Source of the DNA: Nannocystis pusilla
GTDB taxonomy: Bacteria > Myxococcota_A > Polyangia > Nannocystales > Nannocystaceae
Assembly (NCBI RefSeq): GCF_020073745.1
Contig: NZ_JAIRAU010000005.1
Span: 124,001 to 188,000, forward strand
Reading direction: 5' to 3'
Length of the DNA stretch: 64,000 nt
Every line of letters starts with the position of its first letter. Position 1 is the first letter of the stretch. Below the pieces are notes generated by a model. The model was not told the origin of the DNA. It saw only the letters and a list, made by a program, of their open reading frames with translations, and did no database searches. Both the position numbers and the translations under genes were made by a program. This document shows positions 1-8,775 of this stretch, piece by piece.

Positions 1-120
1 AACGGCGTCGACGGGGACCTCGAGCTTGTGCTCGTGGCCGTGCGCGTCGGCGGCGTGCAGCAGCGCGGTCGGCGAGTGGCCGGTCAGCACCCGGAGCACG
101 CGGGCGATCACCGTGTTCAC
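1..120 (-). CDS. 5' end of unknown protein, cut by window edge
   Basis: Forty codons are visible from a GTG at 120-118, beginning VNTVIARVLRVLTGHSPTAL and continuing off the left edge. The GTG overlaps the TGA of the upstream gene (GTGA, 117-120), which is typical of translational coupling, so it is the third gene of a minus-strand operon. The visible part is rich in His and Asp (HAADAHGHEH). I recognise no family. Confidence 0.6.
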   Translation of the reverse strand, partial: MNTVIARVLRVLTGHSPTALLHAADAHGHEHKLEVPVDAV

Positions 121-599
121 GGTGCGCCTCCGTTCTGGGCGTCGGGCGCGGCCGGCAGCGGGTGCATGTACGCGTAGGCGATCGTGCCGATCGTGAACAT
201 GGTGCCGCCGACAGCGAAGAAGGCGCGGGTGGTAAGGCTCTCGTCGATGGCGGCGCCGGCCGCGATGCCGCCGAGGCCGAGCACGCCCATGACGGGGACG
301 CCGGCGACGCGCACGTCGGCGACGCCCTGCGCGACCATGCCGAGGCCGACGCCGGCGACGGCGCTCGTGCAGATGGCGCCGAGCTGGTACCAGCGGCCGC
401 GGCGGAACTCGGCCATCCGCTGCATGCGCTCCTCGAGCGTGCGGGCGCTGCAGATCCGCTCGACCTCGCTGGCGTCCTGGTCCGCGCGGGCGCCCTTGCG
501 GGCGCCTCGCAAACGATCGCCGTAGCTCTGGGCGAAGCCCTGTTCGAGGCCGTTCATGAAGGCGCCGGGGGAGCCTGTTGGTTGTTGCGGTGCATCCAT
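117..599 (-). CDS. small unknown membrane protein
   Basis: 160 aa. The first 70 residues are hydrophilic and charged. They are followed by about three hydrophobic Gly/Ala-rich segments (roughly residues 70-92, 100-118 and 125-143), so this is probably an inner-membrane protein with a cytoplasmic N-terminus. No catalytic motif is visible. It lies 12 bp downstream of the coiled-coil protein gene and overlaps the next gene by 4 bp, so the three are probably one operon. Function unknown; I do not recognise the family. Confidence 0.65.
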   Translation of the reverse strand: MDAPQQPTGSPGAFMNGLEQGFAQSYGDRLRGARKGARADQDASEVERICSARTLEERMQRMAEFRRGRWYQLGAICTSAVAGVGLGMVAQGVADVRVAGVPVMGVLGLGGIAAGAAIDESLTTRAFFAVGGTMFTIGTIAYAYMHPLPAAPDAQNGGAP

Positions 600-611
600 T
601 CGTCTGTCTCC

Positions 612-1427
612 TTATTTGGGGTCTTGATCTTGCGGGACGAAGAAGTCGAGGACGCCGTCGAGGAATTCGCTCCAGCGCGAGCCGCGGTACTGGCGATGGG
701 CCATGGCCATCATCTCGGCGTCGTAGGTGGCCTGCTGGTGCTGGAGCTGGTGCGCGAGCTGCTGGTACTCGAGCATGCGCCGCTCGGCCTCGAGGAGGTC
801 GACGCTCTCCATGGCCTCCTGGAAGCGGTCCTGCAGGTGGCAGGTCTGCTCGGCCAGGCGCTGGTTGTTGGCAAGGAAGCCCTGGACTGCGTCGTTGACC
901 TGGCCGAGGACCTGCGCCTGCACCTGCGCGGCGCGGGCATAGCTGTCGCACAGCATGTGGTGCGCGAGCTGGGCGACGGCGAGGACGTCGCGCGTGTCCT
1001 GCGAGACGGGTTGGTTCATGATGGTCTGTAGGGTCGAAGACGACGGGAGCTGCGCAGCGACGACAGCTCGGCTGCTGGGCGGACGTGCTTGGGGCGCCGC
1101 CGGGGGTGGCGGTGGCAGGGCCGACCGCGCGGCGGCCGAGGACATCGCCGCCGGACGCTCGACGACCTCGGCCGTGACGGCCTCGCGCGGAGACTCGGCC
1201 GGCGGGGCATTATCGGCGTCAGCGGGCTCGTCCTCGGCGGGTTCGGTGTAGAACTCGCCGTCGAACAGATAGCGGTACATCCGCCCGCGGTTCTTACGCG
1301 CGTGGATCTTGAGCCTCCTGTAGAACGCGACGAGGCTCGTGAACTGTTCGGTGACGAGCGGGGCGCCATCGCTGCTCAGGATCACGAGCGTGTGGACGCG
1401 AGGTTCATCGGTCGATTGTCCAGCCAT
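612..1427 (-). CDS. unknown protein with Pro-rich linker and helical C-terminus
   Basis: 271 aa from the ATG at 1427 (MAGQSTDEPRVHTLVILSSD). An in-frame extension to 1772 is open, but it is rich in Arg/Cys/Ser and crosses the repeat array at 1557-1630, so I reject it. Residues 1-60 form a compact-looking basic domain (FYRRLKIHARKNRGRMYRYL). Residues 60-140 are an acidic and Pro/Ala-rich linker. Residues 145-255 are Gln/Glu/Leu-rich and probably form long helices or a coiled coil (QNxRLAEQxxxLQxRFxEAM pattern). First gene of a three-gene minus-strand operon. Function not recognised. Confidence 0.6.
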   Translation of the reverse strand: MAGQSTDEPRVHTLVILSSDGAPLVTEQFTSLVAFYRRLKIHARKNRGRMYRYLFDGEFYTEPAEDEPADADNAPPAESPREAVTAEVVERPAAMSSAAARSALPPPPPAAPQARPPSSRAVVAAQLPSSSTLQTIMNQPVSQDTRDVLAVAQLAHHMLCDSYARAAQVQAQVLGQVNDAVQGFLANNQRLAEQTCHLQDRFQEAMESVDLLEAERRMLEYQQLAHQLQHQQATYDAEMMAMAHRQYRGSRWSEFLDGVLDFFVPQDQDPK

Positions 1428-1556
1428 CACATCCAAGGCTAATGGGCCGACCCTCCGAGGCAAGGCGAGGCGAGAGAAATTTGTCGCCGCGCCGCCCGGC
1501 TCCATTGATGGCAGTATGGACAATGCGATGTCATGAGCCTCCGCGCTGTCCCCATT

Positions 1557-1630
1557 GCTGTCACTGTGATGTCCGGTTCTGCGTGACAGCGACTGTCTTG
1601 TGTCGCGTGACAGCGGACTGTCCGCTGTCA
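1557..1630. repeat. array of TGACA/TGTCA half-sites, probable operator
   Basis: GCTGTCAC (1557-1564) is inverted as GTGACAGC (1583-1590). GCGTGACAGCGACTGTC (1581-1597) is repeated with one extra G at 1605-1622, a 24-bp period. TGACAGCGGA (1608-1617) and TCCGCTGTCA (1621-1630) are perfect inverted arms with a 3-nt spacer. The array lies 130-200 bp upstream of the minus-strand operon start, as expected for cooperative binding of a dimeric regulator. The regulator is unknown. Confidence 0.6.
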
Positions 1631-1983
1631 CCTCCGGGCGCACGCGGCCGTGTAAGCCACCGTGGCTGCATTTCCGCGGGCCGGCGCGAACCTGGGCGGC
1701 ACAGCGACGGGGCGGAGGCACCACCAGGGGCGACGCGGCAATGCGGACACACGCTGTCCCGTCGAACGCCACGCGCTGGAGCGCACACTCGCGGCACCGG
1801 CCGGCAGTGTCGTGGAGGCGCGACGGCGACCTCAGTCAGGCCCCGGCCTGTCCGTTGTCGACCAGACACCTCGCGCTCGCTATGACCGGGCCGGAGCAGT
1901 CCCCGGCGGTTGTGCGGGAGGAGTGGACCGCAGTCTGGTCCATTCGAGAAAAATCCCACTTCTGACAGGTGATCGGTGGCGTG

Positions 1984-1996
1984 GGGTCGGCGACCC
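1984..1996. promoter_or_regulatory. palindrome upstream of the 2023 gene
   Basis: GGGTCG and CGACCC flank a single central G, 27 bp before the ATG at 2023. The loop is too small for a terminator hairpin, so a protein-binding site is more likely. No other support. Confidence 0.3.
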
Positions 1997-2022
1997 GCTA
2001 ACGTAATCCACCGCATCTGCGT

Positions 2023-3765
2023 ATGCAGGATCCCTCTCCCAGCGCTAGAGCCGAGAGAATCCGCGAGGCGGCGACCCGAGGGCTTGCCGCATGGCGACTA
2101 CATCGAACCCAGCGGCGCAAGATCGAGCTGACGTGGTCGATCTGCGGCGCGGGGATCGGGGCCGATGTCCCCGAAGGTCGCTTTTGCGTGCTGCCCGTGG
2201 AGAGCGAGCCAGGGTGGGTCCTGACCTTCTGCTTCCGCGGCGAGGCTGGGTGGCGGCGGCTCGCGGAGGGACGCCGCGACGCGCTCATGCGGCGGGCCGA
2301 GGAGCTGGCGCGGCGGCCGGTGCTCGTGACGGTGCCCGATCCGCAGACCACGCCGCAGAAGTGGCGGCCGGCGGGCCCAGGCTGGTGGCGGTGCGTGGCG
2401 ACGTGCGGCGAGTTCTGGCTCCGTGAGGCTGCGGACGGGGGCTGCGCGCTATTCCACGTCGACGGCGCCCTGGGCCTCTCGGCGCTCGCGGAGGGACGGC
2501 GGGAGGAGCTGATCTTCGACGCTCACTTCCTTCAGCGCACGCACGCAGGACACCGCATGGGACTCGGGCGCGGCGATCAGCGGGTCGGGTTCGAGCCCGT
2601 GCTCGTCGACAACGTGGTCGGTGCCGTCCGGATCGAAGAGGACGAGTTTATCCTGATCCACGCGGGCGTCGACGGCTTCGTGATTCTGCGGACGCGCGAC
2701 GACCTCGTCGTCGTAGCGGATAGGATGGCGCTCGAGGACCTGCGCCGCGTACGGGACCCACCCAAGGTGCGGGCGCCGACAAACACTGATGATTCGCCAC
2801 GCTCCGCGAGCGCGCACACGATATCGCCAGGGAACGTGGAGATCCTGAAGTGGGCGATGATGGCCCTCTCCAAGCAGTCGGTGGGCCAGAGACGAGGCGC
2901 CGGACAGGCGCGCAAGGCCTTCGCGCAGACGCCCATGGCGGCGAGTCGTCGCCCATGCCGACTCGATGGTCGTCGTGGCAGCGTGATCACCGAGCTCGGC
3001 GATTTGGCGGGGACGTGCTTGAACGGGTGCGACCGCACGCAACGCACCGCCTACACGCTGATGCACCGGCTCCTCCCGGAGCTGTTCGAGCTCGACCGTC
3101 ACGTGGCTGCCTTCCGCGGCGATCGGCTCGCGGATCCCGCGGACCCGATCTGGGGACGACTGCGAGCGCTTGCGGCCGAGGCTGGTCACCGCGAGCCCGC
3201 CGCAGGGACAGATAGCGAGGAGATGCTGGAGGCCAACCGCGTCCTTCGACGCCGCAACGAGCAGCTCGAGGACGCGCTCGCAGCCGCACTACGCGCGGGC
3301 CCCATGTTGGAACTGCCGCCCGAGGCCCGCCCTCCCCACGATGCGCCCCACCGACCGACGACAGTGCCGCCGCAACCAGGATGGACAGCGGCCCGAGCGC
3401 CGAGCGCCGGAGCGGAGCCAGGCCCCGCGGGAAGGCGTCCTACAGACCCAACCCTGACGACCTTTGACGATCTGGACGACTCGGTCGCGCTCCCACGAGC
3501 GCCGACCGCGAGCCCTGGGCGGTGGGATTCACCGAAGCCAGCGTCATCGACAATGCAGGCACGCGCCTTCGAGCCGAACGCGGATACTCGTCCCTCCGCT
3601 CAAGGGTCGGCGAGCGGAACAAGGCCGCGCGATCGAACCCTCACGACCTTTGATGACCTGGACGACGAGTTCGCGCGAGCACAAACTCGACCGTCACGCG
3701 ACCCGGCGAGCCCCATCACGGGGCCGCCCGCAGCGGGTCCGGCGGTGCGACCACGGGATCGATAG
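2023..3765 (+). CDS. large unknown protein with repeated TLTTFDDLDD motif
   Basis: 580 aa. The N-terminal half (about 1-250) looks globular and holds two related segments around RRLAEGRRDALMRRAEELA and SALAEGRREELIFDAHFLQ, suggesting an internal duplication. A helical part follows (about 345-425, ending in a Glu/Arg/Leu-rich stretch). The last 150 residues are Pro/Ala/Arg-rich and probably disordered, but carry two exact copies of TLTTFDDLDD at residues 477-486 and 539-548. A conserved decapeptide in a disordered tail suggests a short linear docking or phosphorylation motif. No enzymatic motif and no signal peptide, so probably cytoplasmic. No clear Shine-Dalgarno precedes the ATG. Convergent with the lipoprotein gene downstream. 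Family not recognised. Confidence 0.65.
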   Translation: MQDPSPSARAERIREAATRGLAAWRLHRTQRRKIELTWSICGAGIGADVPEGRFCVLPVESEPGWVLTFCFRGEAGWRRLAEGRRDALMRRAEELARRPVLVTVPDPQTTPQKWRPAGPGWWRCVATCGEFWLREAADGGCALFHVDGALGLSALAEGRREELIFDAHFLQRTHAGHRMGLGRGDQRVGFEPVLVDNVVGAVRIEEDEFILIHAGVDGFVILRTRDDLVVVADRMALEDLRRVRDPPKVRAPTNTDDSPRSASAHTISPGNVEILKWAMMALSKQSVGQRRGAGQARKAFAQTPMAASRRPCRLDGRRGSVITELGDLAGTCLNGCDRTQRTAYTLMHRLLPELFELDRHVAAFRGDRLADPADPIWGRLRALAAEAGHREPAAGTDSEEMLEANRVLRRRNEQLEDALAAALRAGPMLELPPEARPPHDAPHRPTTVPPQPGWTAARAPSAGAEPGPAGRRPTDPTLTTFDDLDDSVALPRAPTASPGRWDSPKPASSTMQARAFEPNADTRPSAQGSASGTRPRDRTLTTFDDLDDEFARAQTRPSRDPASPITGPPAAGPAVRPRDR

Positions 3766-3825
3766 CGCTGTTATGCCAAGCTCGTTTCACGACCTGGCAG
3801 CGCAACGCCAAGCGATCGCGGCGGC

Positions 3826-5073
3826 CTACAACGTTCCATCATCGGTGCACCCCCAGGCTTCCAGACGCAGCGTCCAATCCCAGGCCCAGAAGGTGCCGGA
3901 ATCCGAGCGGCGCAGGTTCCAGTAGCGTCCCTGGGTGAGCTCCAGCAACAGCTCCTTGTCGATGATCTGCTGGGCGTTGAGGAGGTAGTCGTCGGTATCG
4001 AGCGCGAGGAGGCTCATGATCAGCGACGCGACCGCGCTGCCAGGGACGGTCCAACCGCCCTCCAGGCCCGGAATCGGGATACCACCGACCCCCCCGACAA
4101 GTTCGGCGGCGGCCTCAGCGAGCTGGTTGAACCCGTCGGCTTGGTCCGACTCGAAGCAATCGTAGTTGATGTGCATGTTGCCTCCTGGGGGAGCGAGCTT
4201 GTTGTCGGCACCCCAGATGATGCCGGCCGTGGTGCCGTAGTTCTGGGTGTCCCCTTCGTCCAATTCGTTGGTGGGGGGCAGGAGGTGTAGTTCCGAGGCC
4301 GTCTCGGCTTCGGTCGTGATGATGCAGTACACGACATCGTCGGCGACGTCGTCGTAGTCCTCGTTCACGGTGAGCGAGGCGACACGGATCCGCAGGCGCG
4401 GGTTGTCGCAGACCGCGGTGGGGGGCGTTGGCTGGCCCAGCGTCCGATCGTCGACGTCCAGGGGATGCTGATCGCGGTACTGCTCCACGGAGTACATGCC
4501 GGCCCGGTGTAGAGCGCTGCGTATCCGCATTTCCAGCGCCGGGTGGGCCGATAGGCGCGACCGAAGGCGCGTGACCAGGTTCGGCTCATCCAGGAGCGGC
4601 GACGCGAGGGCGTGCGCGAGCAGGCGGACCGACGCATCGGCGCCCTCGATCCGCGCCGAGACGCGACGCAGAATGTCCTGCATCGTCAGTAGCGACATCT
4701 CCGTCATCAACTCCGGCATCGGCTCCGTGATCGTGGGCGGCTGGAGGTTCCCCGCGCAAGCCGGTGCCTGATCGCACATCGCACACGCGCCACAATCTTC
4801 GGGACAATCGGCGCATCCTTCCCATACGTCGCAGGTACCGTCGCCGCAAGCCCCCCCGGTCCCGCTCTCCCCTTCTTCCGCGCCCTCTCCACCCGTCGGA
4901 TTCGTGCCCGTGACGGTGTCCGAAGTCCCGGCCGAGCTGCCCACCGAACTGCCCACCGAACTGCCCACCGACGCATCCGAAGTCGCGCCGGGGTCGTCGT
5001 TCTGGCAGGCGGCTGCGACCACAAGGATCGCGGTACCGAGGCAGGGCAGCAGTGAGCGTGGCGATGAGAACAT
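3826..5073 (-). CDS. predicted outer-membrane/periplasmic lipoprotein with Cys-rich motif
   Basis: 415 aa from the ATG at 5073. Residues 1-22 form a signal peptide ending in the lipobox VAAAC, so Cys23 would be acylated. A Ser/Gly/Thr linker with SSVG repeats follows, then a CGDGTCDVWEGCADCPEDCG segment, a cysteine-rich module common in secreted myxobacterial proteins. The remaining ~300 residues are globular, contain scattered Cys, and end in an aromatic-rich stretch (RYWNLRRSDSGTFWAWDW). No catalytic motif is recognised. It stands alone on the minus strand, divergent from the H1-like gene. The open frame extends to 5370, but that part lacks a signal peptide and is rejected. Confidence 0.75.
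   Translation of the reverse strand: MFSSPRSLLPCLGTAILVVAAACQNDDPGATSDASVGSSVGSSVGSSAGTSDTVTGTNPTGGEGAEEGESGTGGACGDGTCDVWEGCADCPEDCGACAMCDQAPACAGNLQPPTITEPMPELMTEMSLLTMQDILRRVSARIEGADASVRLLAHALASPLLDEPNLVTRLRSRLSAHPALEMRIRSALHRAGMYSVEQYRDQHPLDVDDRTLGQPTPPTAVCDNPRLRIRVASLTVNEDYDDVADDVVYCIITTEAETASELHLLPPTNELDEGDTQNYGTTAGIIWGADNKLAPPGGNMHINYDCFESDQADGFNQLAEAAAELVGGVGGIPIPGLEGGWTVPGSAVASLIMSLLALDTDDYLLNAQQIIDKELLLELTQGRYWNLRRSDSGTFWAWDWTLRLEAWGCTDDGTL
4934..4969. repeat. in-frame 12-bp tandem repeat, three units
   Basis: GAGCTGCCCACC followed by two copies of GAACTGCCCACC. On the minus strand they encode the SSVG repeats in the lipoprotein linker. Slippage here would change linker length without a frameshift. 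Confidence 0.8.
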
Positions 5074-5466
5074 GCTTCGATGCTTGCACTTACAGCCAAC
5101 CAGTACAAGACGGACCGCCCCGCTCGCGTTCCCGTGGCTGAATCGTCGGCCCGGAACCGAAGAACACGAGAACAATGTTTCGGCGCCGAATATCTCGAGA
5201 GTCCTGCTGGGCGAAGGCGAGGCGACCGGGACGACGCTGCTCGGCGCTGACGGACCGATACGGTACGCGACTCGACCAACCCATACCTGGCCTCCTTGGC
5301 GGGGCGCAGCCTGGCTGGCGGTGTCGCTCAGGTCAGCTCTCTGTGGCGGGCACGAGCTCGTCCCGAACACTCGGCCGAATCAGCACCGGGGGAAGGCGTG
5401 AGATGGGTTCGCTGGCACGCATCGGCGGGGCTTTCGACCGTCCACGAGTTCGGGCACGATGACGCC
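5074..5466. promoter_or_regulatory. divergent intergenic region, 393 bp
   Basis: Separates the minus-strand lipoprotein gene from the plus-strand H1-like gene and must hold both promoters. Overlapping frames here are short and unlike proteins. A GGGGGA at 5388-5393 could be a Shine-Dalgarno for an alternative GTG start of the next gene at 5398. I see no clear repeats. Confidence 0.4.
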
Positions 5467-6135
5467 GTGGGATTCATCCAAACCATCCAGAAAGCCCTGC
5501 AGGAGTCACTCGCCGCACAACAGCGCGCGGCCCTCGCGCAGATCCTTCGCCAGCGCGCATCGACCATGACCTTCGATGACCTCCGGCAACTCCTCTCGAG
5601 CCCGATCGGCCGGGGACTCGGCCCGATGCGGATCGCGGAGGCGTTCGGCGCACCATCGTCGGAACCGTCCGCTGCGCCGGTCGAGCCGACGCATACGTCG
5701 AAGCCGACGGCCAAGGCCAAGAAGACAGGGACCAAGCGGAAGCGCGGCAAGGCCGAGGCCGCGGCGGCGAAGGAGCAGCCGGGCGCGAGCGGCGAGCGCA
5801 AGCGGAAGCCCACCAGGGCGAAGAAGAAGGCCACACGAAAGGCCGCGCAGAAGAAGGCCGGCCGCGCATCGGCGGCACCGACGAACGCGGCAAAGCCCAC
5901 CCCTCCGGGCGTGTCCCCGGAGAAGCGGGCAGAAAAGGATCGTTACGAGGCCGCGGTCCTGGCCGTCATTCGCGAGGCTGGCGACTGGATCGCCGCCGGC
6001 GATGTGCGCCCGCGCGTCGGGGGGAACGGCGAGGCGCTGCGGCTCGCGCTCAAGCGACTCGCAGAGCGCGGCGCCATCGTGCGAACCGGCGACCGGTCGA
6101 AGACGCGGTACAAGATCGCGGATCGGGCGCAGTGA
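5467..6135 (+). CDS. H1-like Lys/Ala-rich DNA-binding protein with winged-helix-like C-terminus
   Basis: 222 aa from GTG 5467 (VGFIQTIQKALQESLAAQQ). Residues 1-60 are helical. Residues 75-150 are a highly basic Lys/Ala/Arg tail (KRKPTRAKKKATRKAAQKKA) like eukaryotic H1 C-termini and bacterial histone-like proteins. Residues 155-222 (AVLAVIREAGDWIAAGDVRP to IVRTGDRSKTRYKI) look like a small winged helix. The protein probably binds DNA non-specifically and may compact the chromosome or target its globular domain to DNA. A longer start at GTG 5398 has a better Shine-Dalgarno and would add 23 residues. The role is inferred from composition. Confidence 0.7.
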   Translation: MGFIQTIQKALQESLAAQQRAALAQILRQRASTMTFDDLRQLLSSPIGRGLGPMRIAEAFGAPSSEPSAAPVEPTHTSKPTAKAKKTGTKRKRGKAEAAAAKEQPGASGERKRKPTRAKKKATRKAAQKKAGRASAAPTNAAKPTPPGVSPEKRAEKDRYEAAVLAVIREAGDWIAAGDVRPRVGGNGEALRLALKRLAERGAIVRTGDRSKTRYKIADRAQ

Positions 6136-6283
6136 TCGTGCTCGAGAGCGGCGGCGGAGTGCGTGCCGCCGCGGTTGCCCCAACGTGTACCGCCGACGAC
6201 GAGCCTGCGTAGCAAGGGAGTAGCGCCGCCGACCATCGACGAGGCGGCGCCGCCGCGCCCCGCAGTTGTTGTATGTTCACGCT

Positions 6284-7114
6284 GTGCGGACCCGTCATCA
6301 CGGCGCCAGCGACGTCGGTCGACGCCGGAGCCAGAACGAGGACGCCTTCTTCGGCGCCGACGATCTCGGCCTCTTCGTCGTGTGCGACGGCGTCGGCGGG
6401 CGCGCCTGTGGCGAGGTCGCCTCGCAGATGACGGTCGACCTGATTCGCGAGTGGGTCTGCGACGAGGCCGAGCTCGTCCAGGCGGCCGCCGAGGAGGCCC
6501 GCATGGCGCGTCGCATGGTCATGCACGGCCGCTCGAGCGGCGCGTCGCAGGTCCGGCTCGGCGCCGAGACCGTCGCCCGCCTGGGCGCGCTCGTCCGCGG
6601 CGCGGTGCAGAACGCCTGCTACATCGTCCACGGCATGGGTGAGGTCGACGCCCGCTTCTCGGGCATGAGCACCACCGCGTCGGTCGTCCTCGTGGCCGGC
6701 GATCTGGCGATCGTCGGCCAGGTCGGCGACTCGCGCGTCTACCTCGCGCGCGGCGACGACGTCCGTCAGCTCACCGAGGACCACACGCTGCTCAACATGC
6801 AGGTCAAGCAGGGCCTCATCGACGCCGACAAGGCGCGCGGGCGGAAGAGCCTCATCACCCGCGCGGTCGGCCTGCGTGAATTCGTCGAGGTCGACATCAC
6901 AGCCTTCCCGCTGCAGGCCGGCGACCGCCTCCTGCTCTGCTCCGACGGCCTCCACGAGTACCTCGACCGCGCCGCCGACCCCCTGATCGACCTATTCCGG
7001 CTCGACCCCCGCGTCGCCGCGCCGGCGGCGATCCGCTACGCCAACCTCTGCGGCGGCAAGGACAACATCACCGCGCTGTTCGTCGAGCTCCTCGAGGTCA
7101 CCCTCGGCCGGTGA
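6284..7114 (+). CDS. PP2C-family Ser/Thr protein phosphatase
   Basis: 276 aa from GTG 6284 (TTG 6266 possible). PPM/PP2C motifs appear in order: SQNEDAF near residue 18, VCDGVGG near residue 32, GDSRVYLARGDDVRQLTEDH near residue 150, LLLCSDGLHEYL near residue 220 and DNITALFV near the C-terminus. The Asp residues of DGVGG, SDG and DNI are the expected metal ligands. It is a Mn/Mg-dependent phosphatase that removes phosphate from Ser/Thr, probably of kinase substrates. No membrane segment, so cytoplasmic. It is convergent with the kinase gene downstream (30 bp between stops), suggesting a kinase/phosphatase pair, although they do not share an operon. Confidence 0.9.
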   Translation: MRTRHHGASDVGRRRSQNEDAFFGADDLGLFVVCDGVGGRACGEVASQMTVDLIREWVCDEAELVQAAAEEARMARRMVMHGRSSGASQVRLGAETVARLGALVRGAVQNACYIVHGMGEVDARFSGMSTTASVVLVAGDLAIVGQVGDSRVYLARGDDVRQLTEDHTLLNMQVKQGLIDADKARGRKSLITRAVGLREFVEVDITAFPLQAGDRLLLCSDGLHEYLDRAADPLIDLFRLDPRVAAPAAIRYANLCGGKDNITALFVELLEVTLGR

Positions 7115-7144
7115 TGTCCAGTTCGGCCTACCGCCGGTGCATCG

Positions 7145-8773
7145 CTACAGCTTGAAGCGCTCGGGTCGTTTCGGCGGGTGCTTGGCCAGCGCCTCTTCGA
7201 TACAACGTCCGAGCTCACCACGCGCGGGACCGTCGTTGATCGTCACCGCCTTGCCCGGCGCGACCTCGATATCCAGCCGTGCGCCTGCAGCACTCTTGCA
7301 CGCTACGAGCGCACGGCGCAGCGCGGATGATGGTGCTGTTGTATTGCGCTTCGGTGACGGCGAGTTGGCGAGGATGGTCTCGTCCGAGGTCTGCCAGGTC
7401 GACGGCGCCGTCGGCGGGCTTATGTCTTCCGCGGGGAGGACCGGCGGGGCGGGATCCGGAGCAGGTTGCGGGAGCGCTGGAGCGGATTGTGCGACGGCCG
7501 GGGCTGGTTCTGCGAGAATCGGCGGGGCTGTCTCGACGTTCTGCGTCGCCGCCGCCACGAGCGAGGGATCGGGGCAGCGAAGGACCGCAGGCAAGAGCCA
7601 GGCCGCGACGACACCGACGGCCAGGGCTGGCGCGAGGACCACGGCCCGCCGCGTCCAAAGCGACCCGCCTCGAGTCTGAGGCTCCTGCGCGTCGATCTGC
7701 TGCAACGCGTCGCGGATGGCCCTGAGCATCGAGACCGCGCTGTGGTGCCGCTCCTTGCGTGGGGCCAGCGCTCCGCGCAGCACGGCGACGAGAGGCTCGG
7801 GCATCGGCAGGGGCAGGACGATCGGCGTGAACGCCTCGTCGAGGCCGGCCGGATCGAGCGGCGTCCTGCCCATGAGCATCGCGTACCACACCGCGCCCAT
7901 GGAGAAGATGTCGGCGCGGTAGTCGCCGCGTCCGCCGTTCAGACGCTCGAGCTCGATGTAGCCCTCCGTGCCGTAGATGATCTTGGATTTACTTTTGGGC
8001 TGCATCGCGATGTCGAGGCGGCCGCGCTTGTCGAGCAAGCGCGCATAGCCGAGATCGATGAGCCGCCCGCGCTCTCCGTGCGCCGTGTCGACGAGGCAAT
8101 TGACGGGCGAGATGTCGCGGTGCGCGACGCCGGCCTCGTGCAGCGCGGCGAGCCCCGCGAGCAGGTCGCAGATGAGCGCAGTGGCGCGGCGCCATGGGAG
8201 CGGCTCTTCGGTGATCAGGTCGTGGACGGTCGGCCCATCCACGAGCTCGAAGACGATGAAGCGCTTGCCACCGAGCCAGCCGAAGTCCAGGGCGGGGACG
8301 AGGTTCTGGTGGCGCACTTGCGACGCGAGGCGTGCTTCTTGCGCGAAGCGCCGCGCGAGGTCGGAGTTCTTGTTGTACTCGGGGTGCAGCACCTTGACCG
8401 CGACGGTCGTGCCCAGGCGCCTGTCCTTCGCGCGGTAGAGCGTCGAGACAGTGCCGACCGAGATGCGCTTCTCGAGGAGGTAGCGATGGCCGAGCAACTG
8501 GCGGGAGAAGTCGTTGTCGAGCGGCTTGAGGTAGGCGACGTCGTGGCCTCCGTTCTCGTCGATGGTGTCGGCGGCGCCGTCATCGTCGCTGGAGTCGCTG
8601 ATCCCCGCGGGGTCAGTGCTGCTCGCGGAATCGGCGGTGCCGGCGGTGCCCTCGGTGCTGGTGCCGTCGTGCTTGTCCAACTTCTCGCGCGAGAAGTTGA
8701 GGTAGACGACGTGGCCGTCGTCCTTGTCGGAGGGCCCGGCGGCCTTGTCGGTGTCGTCGGTGTCGTCGGACAT
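7145..8773 (-). CDS. membrane-anchored Ser/Thr protein kinase with divergent motifs
   Basis: 542 aa. An acidic Asp/Ser-rich N-terminus (1-90) is followed by a kinase domain (about 95-355), a Trp-containing membrane segment (about 370-392), a Pro/Ala-rich linker and a C-terminal ~75-residue domain with a conserved-looking Cys pair (ALVACKSAAG, ELGRCIEEAL). VAVKVLHPE supplies the ATP lysine. The catalytic loop is HRDISPVN (Ser for the usual Lys), DFG is DLG, APE is replaced by IELE, and the glycine loop is degenerate (ISVGTVSTLY). The HRD Asp, Asn and DLG Asp remain, so activity is possible but uncertain. Second gene of a two-gene operon, 2 bp after the membrane-protein gene, and convergent with the PP2C gene. 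Confidence 0.85.
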   Translation of the reverse strand: MSDDTDDTDKAAGPSDKDDGHVVYLNFSREKLDKHDGTSTEGTAGTADSASSTDPAGISDSSDDDGAADTIDENGGHDVAYLKPLDNDFSRQLLGHRYLLEKRISVGTVSTLYRAKDRRLGTTVAVKVLHPEYNKNSDLARRFAQEARLASQVRHQNLVPALDFGWLGGKRFIVFELVDGPTVHDLITEEPLPWRRATALICDLLAGLAALHEAGVAHRDISPVNCLVDTAHGERGRLIDLGYARLLDKRGRLDIAMQPKSKSKIIYGTEGYIELERLNGGRGDYRADIFSMGAVWYAMLMGRTPLDPAGLDEAFTPIVLPLPMPEPLVAVLRGALAPRKERHHSAVSMLRAIRDALQQIDAQEPQTRGGSLWTRRAVVLAPALAVGVVAAWLLPAVLRCPDPSLVAAATQNVETAPPILAEPAPAVAQSAPALPQPAPDPAPPVLPAEDISPPTAPSTWQTSDETILANSPSPKRNTTAPSSALRRALVACKSAAGARLDIEVAPGKAVTINDGPARGELGRCIEEALAKHPPKRPERFKL

Positions 8774-8775
8774 GG

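Larger units (their letters stand above)
1428..2022. promoter_or_regulatory. divergent intergenic region, 595 bp
   Basis: No credible gene: open frames here are short, Arg-rich and overlapping. The region separates the minus-strand operon (start 1427) from the plus-strand gene at 2023. It contains the half-site array at 1557-1630 and a palindrome at 1984-1996, so it probably holds both promoters. I could not assign -35/-10 boxes with confidence. Confidence 0.5.
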
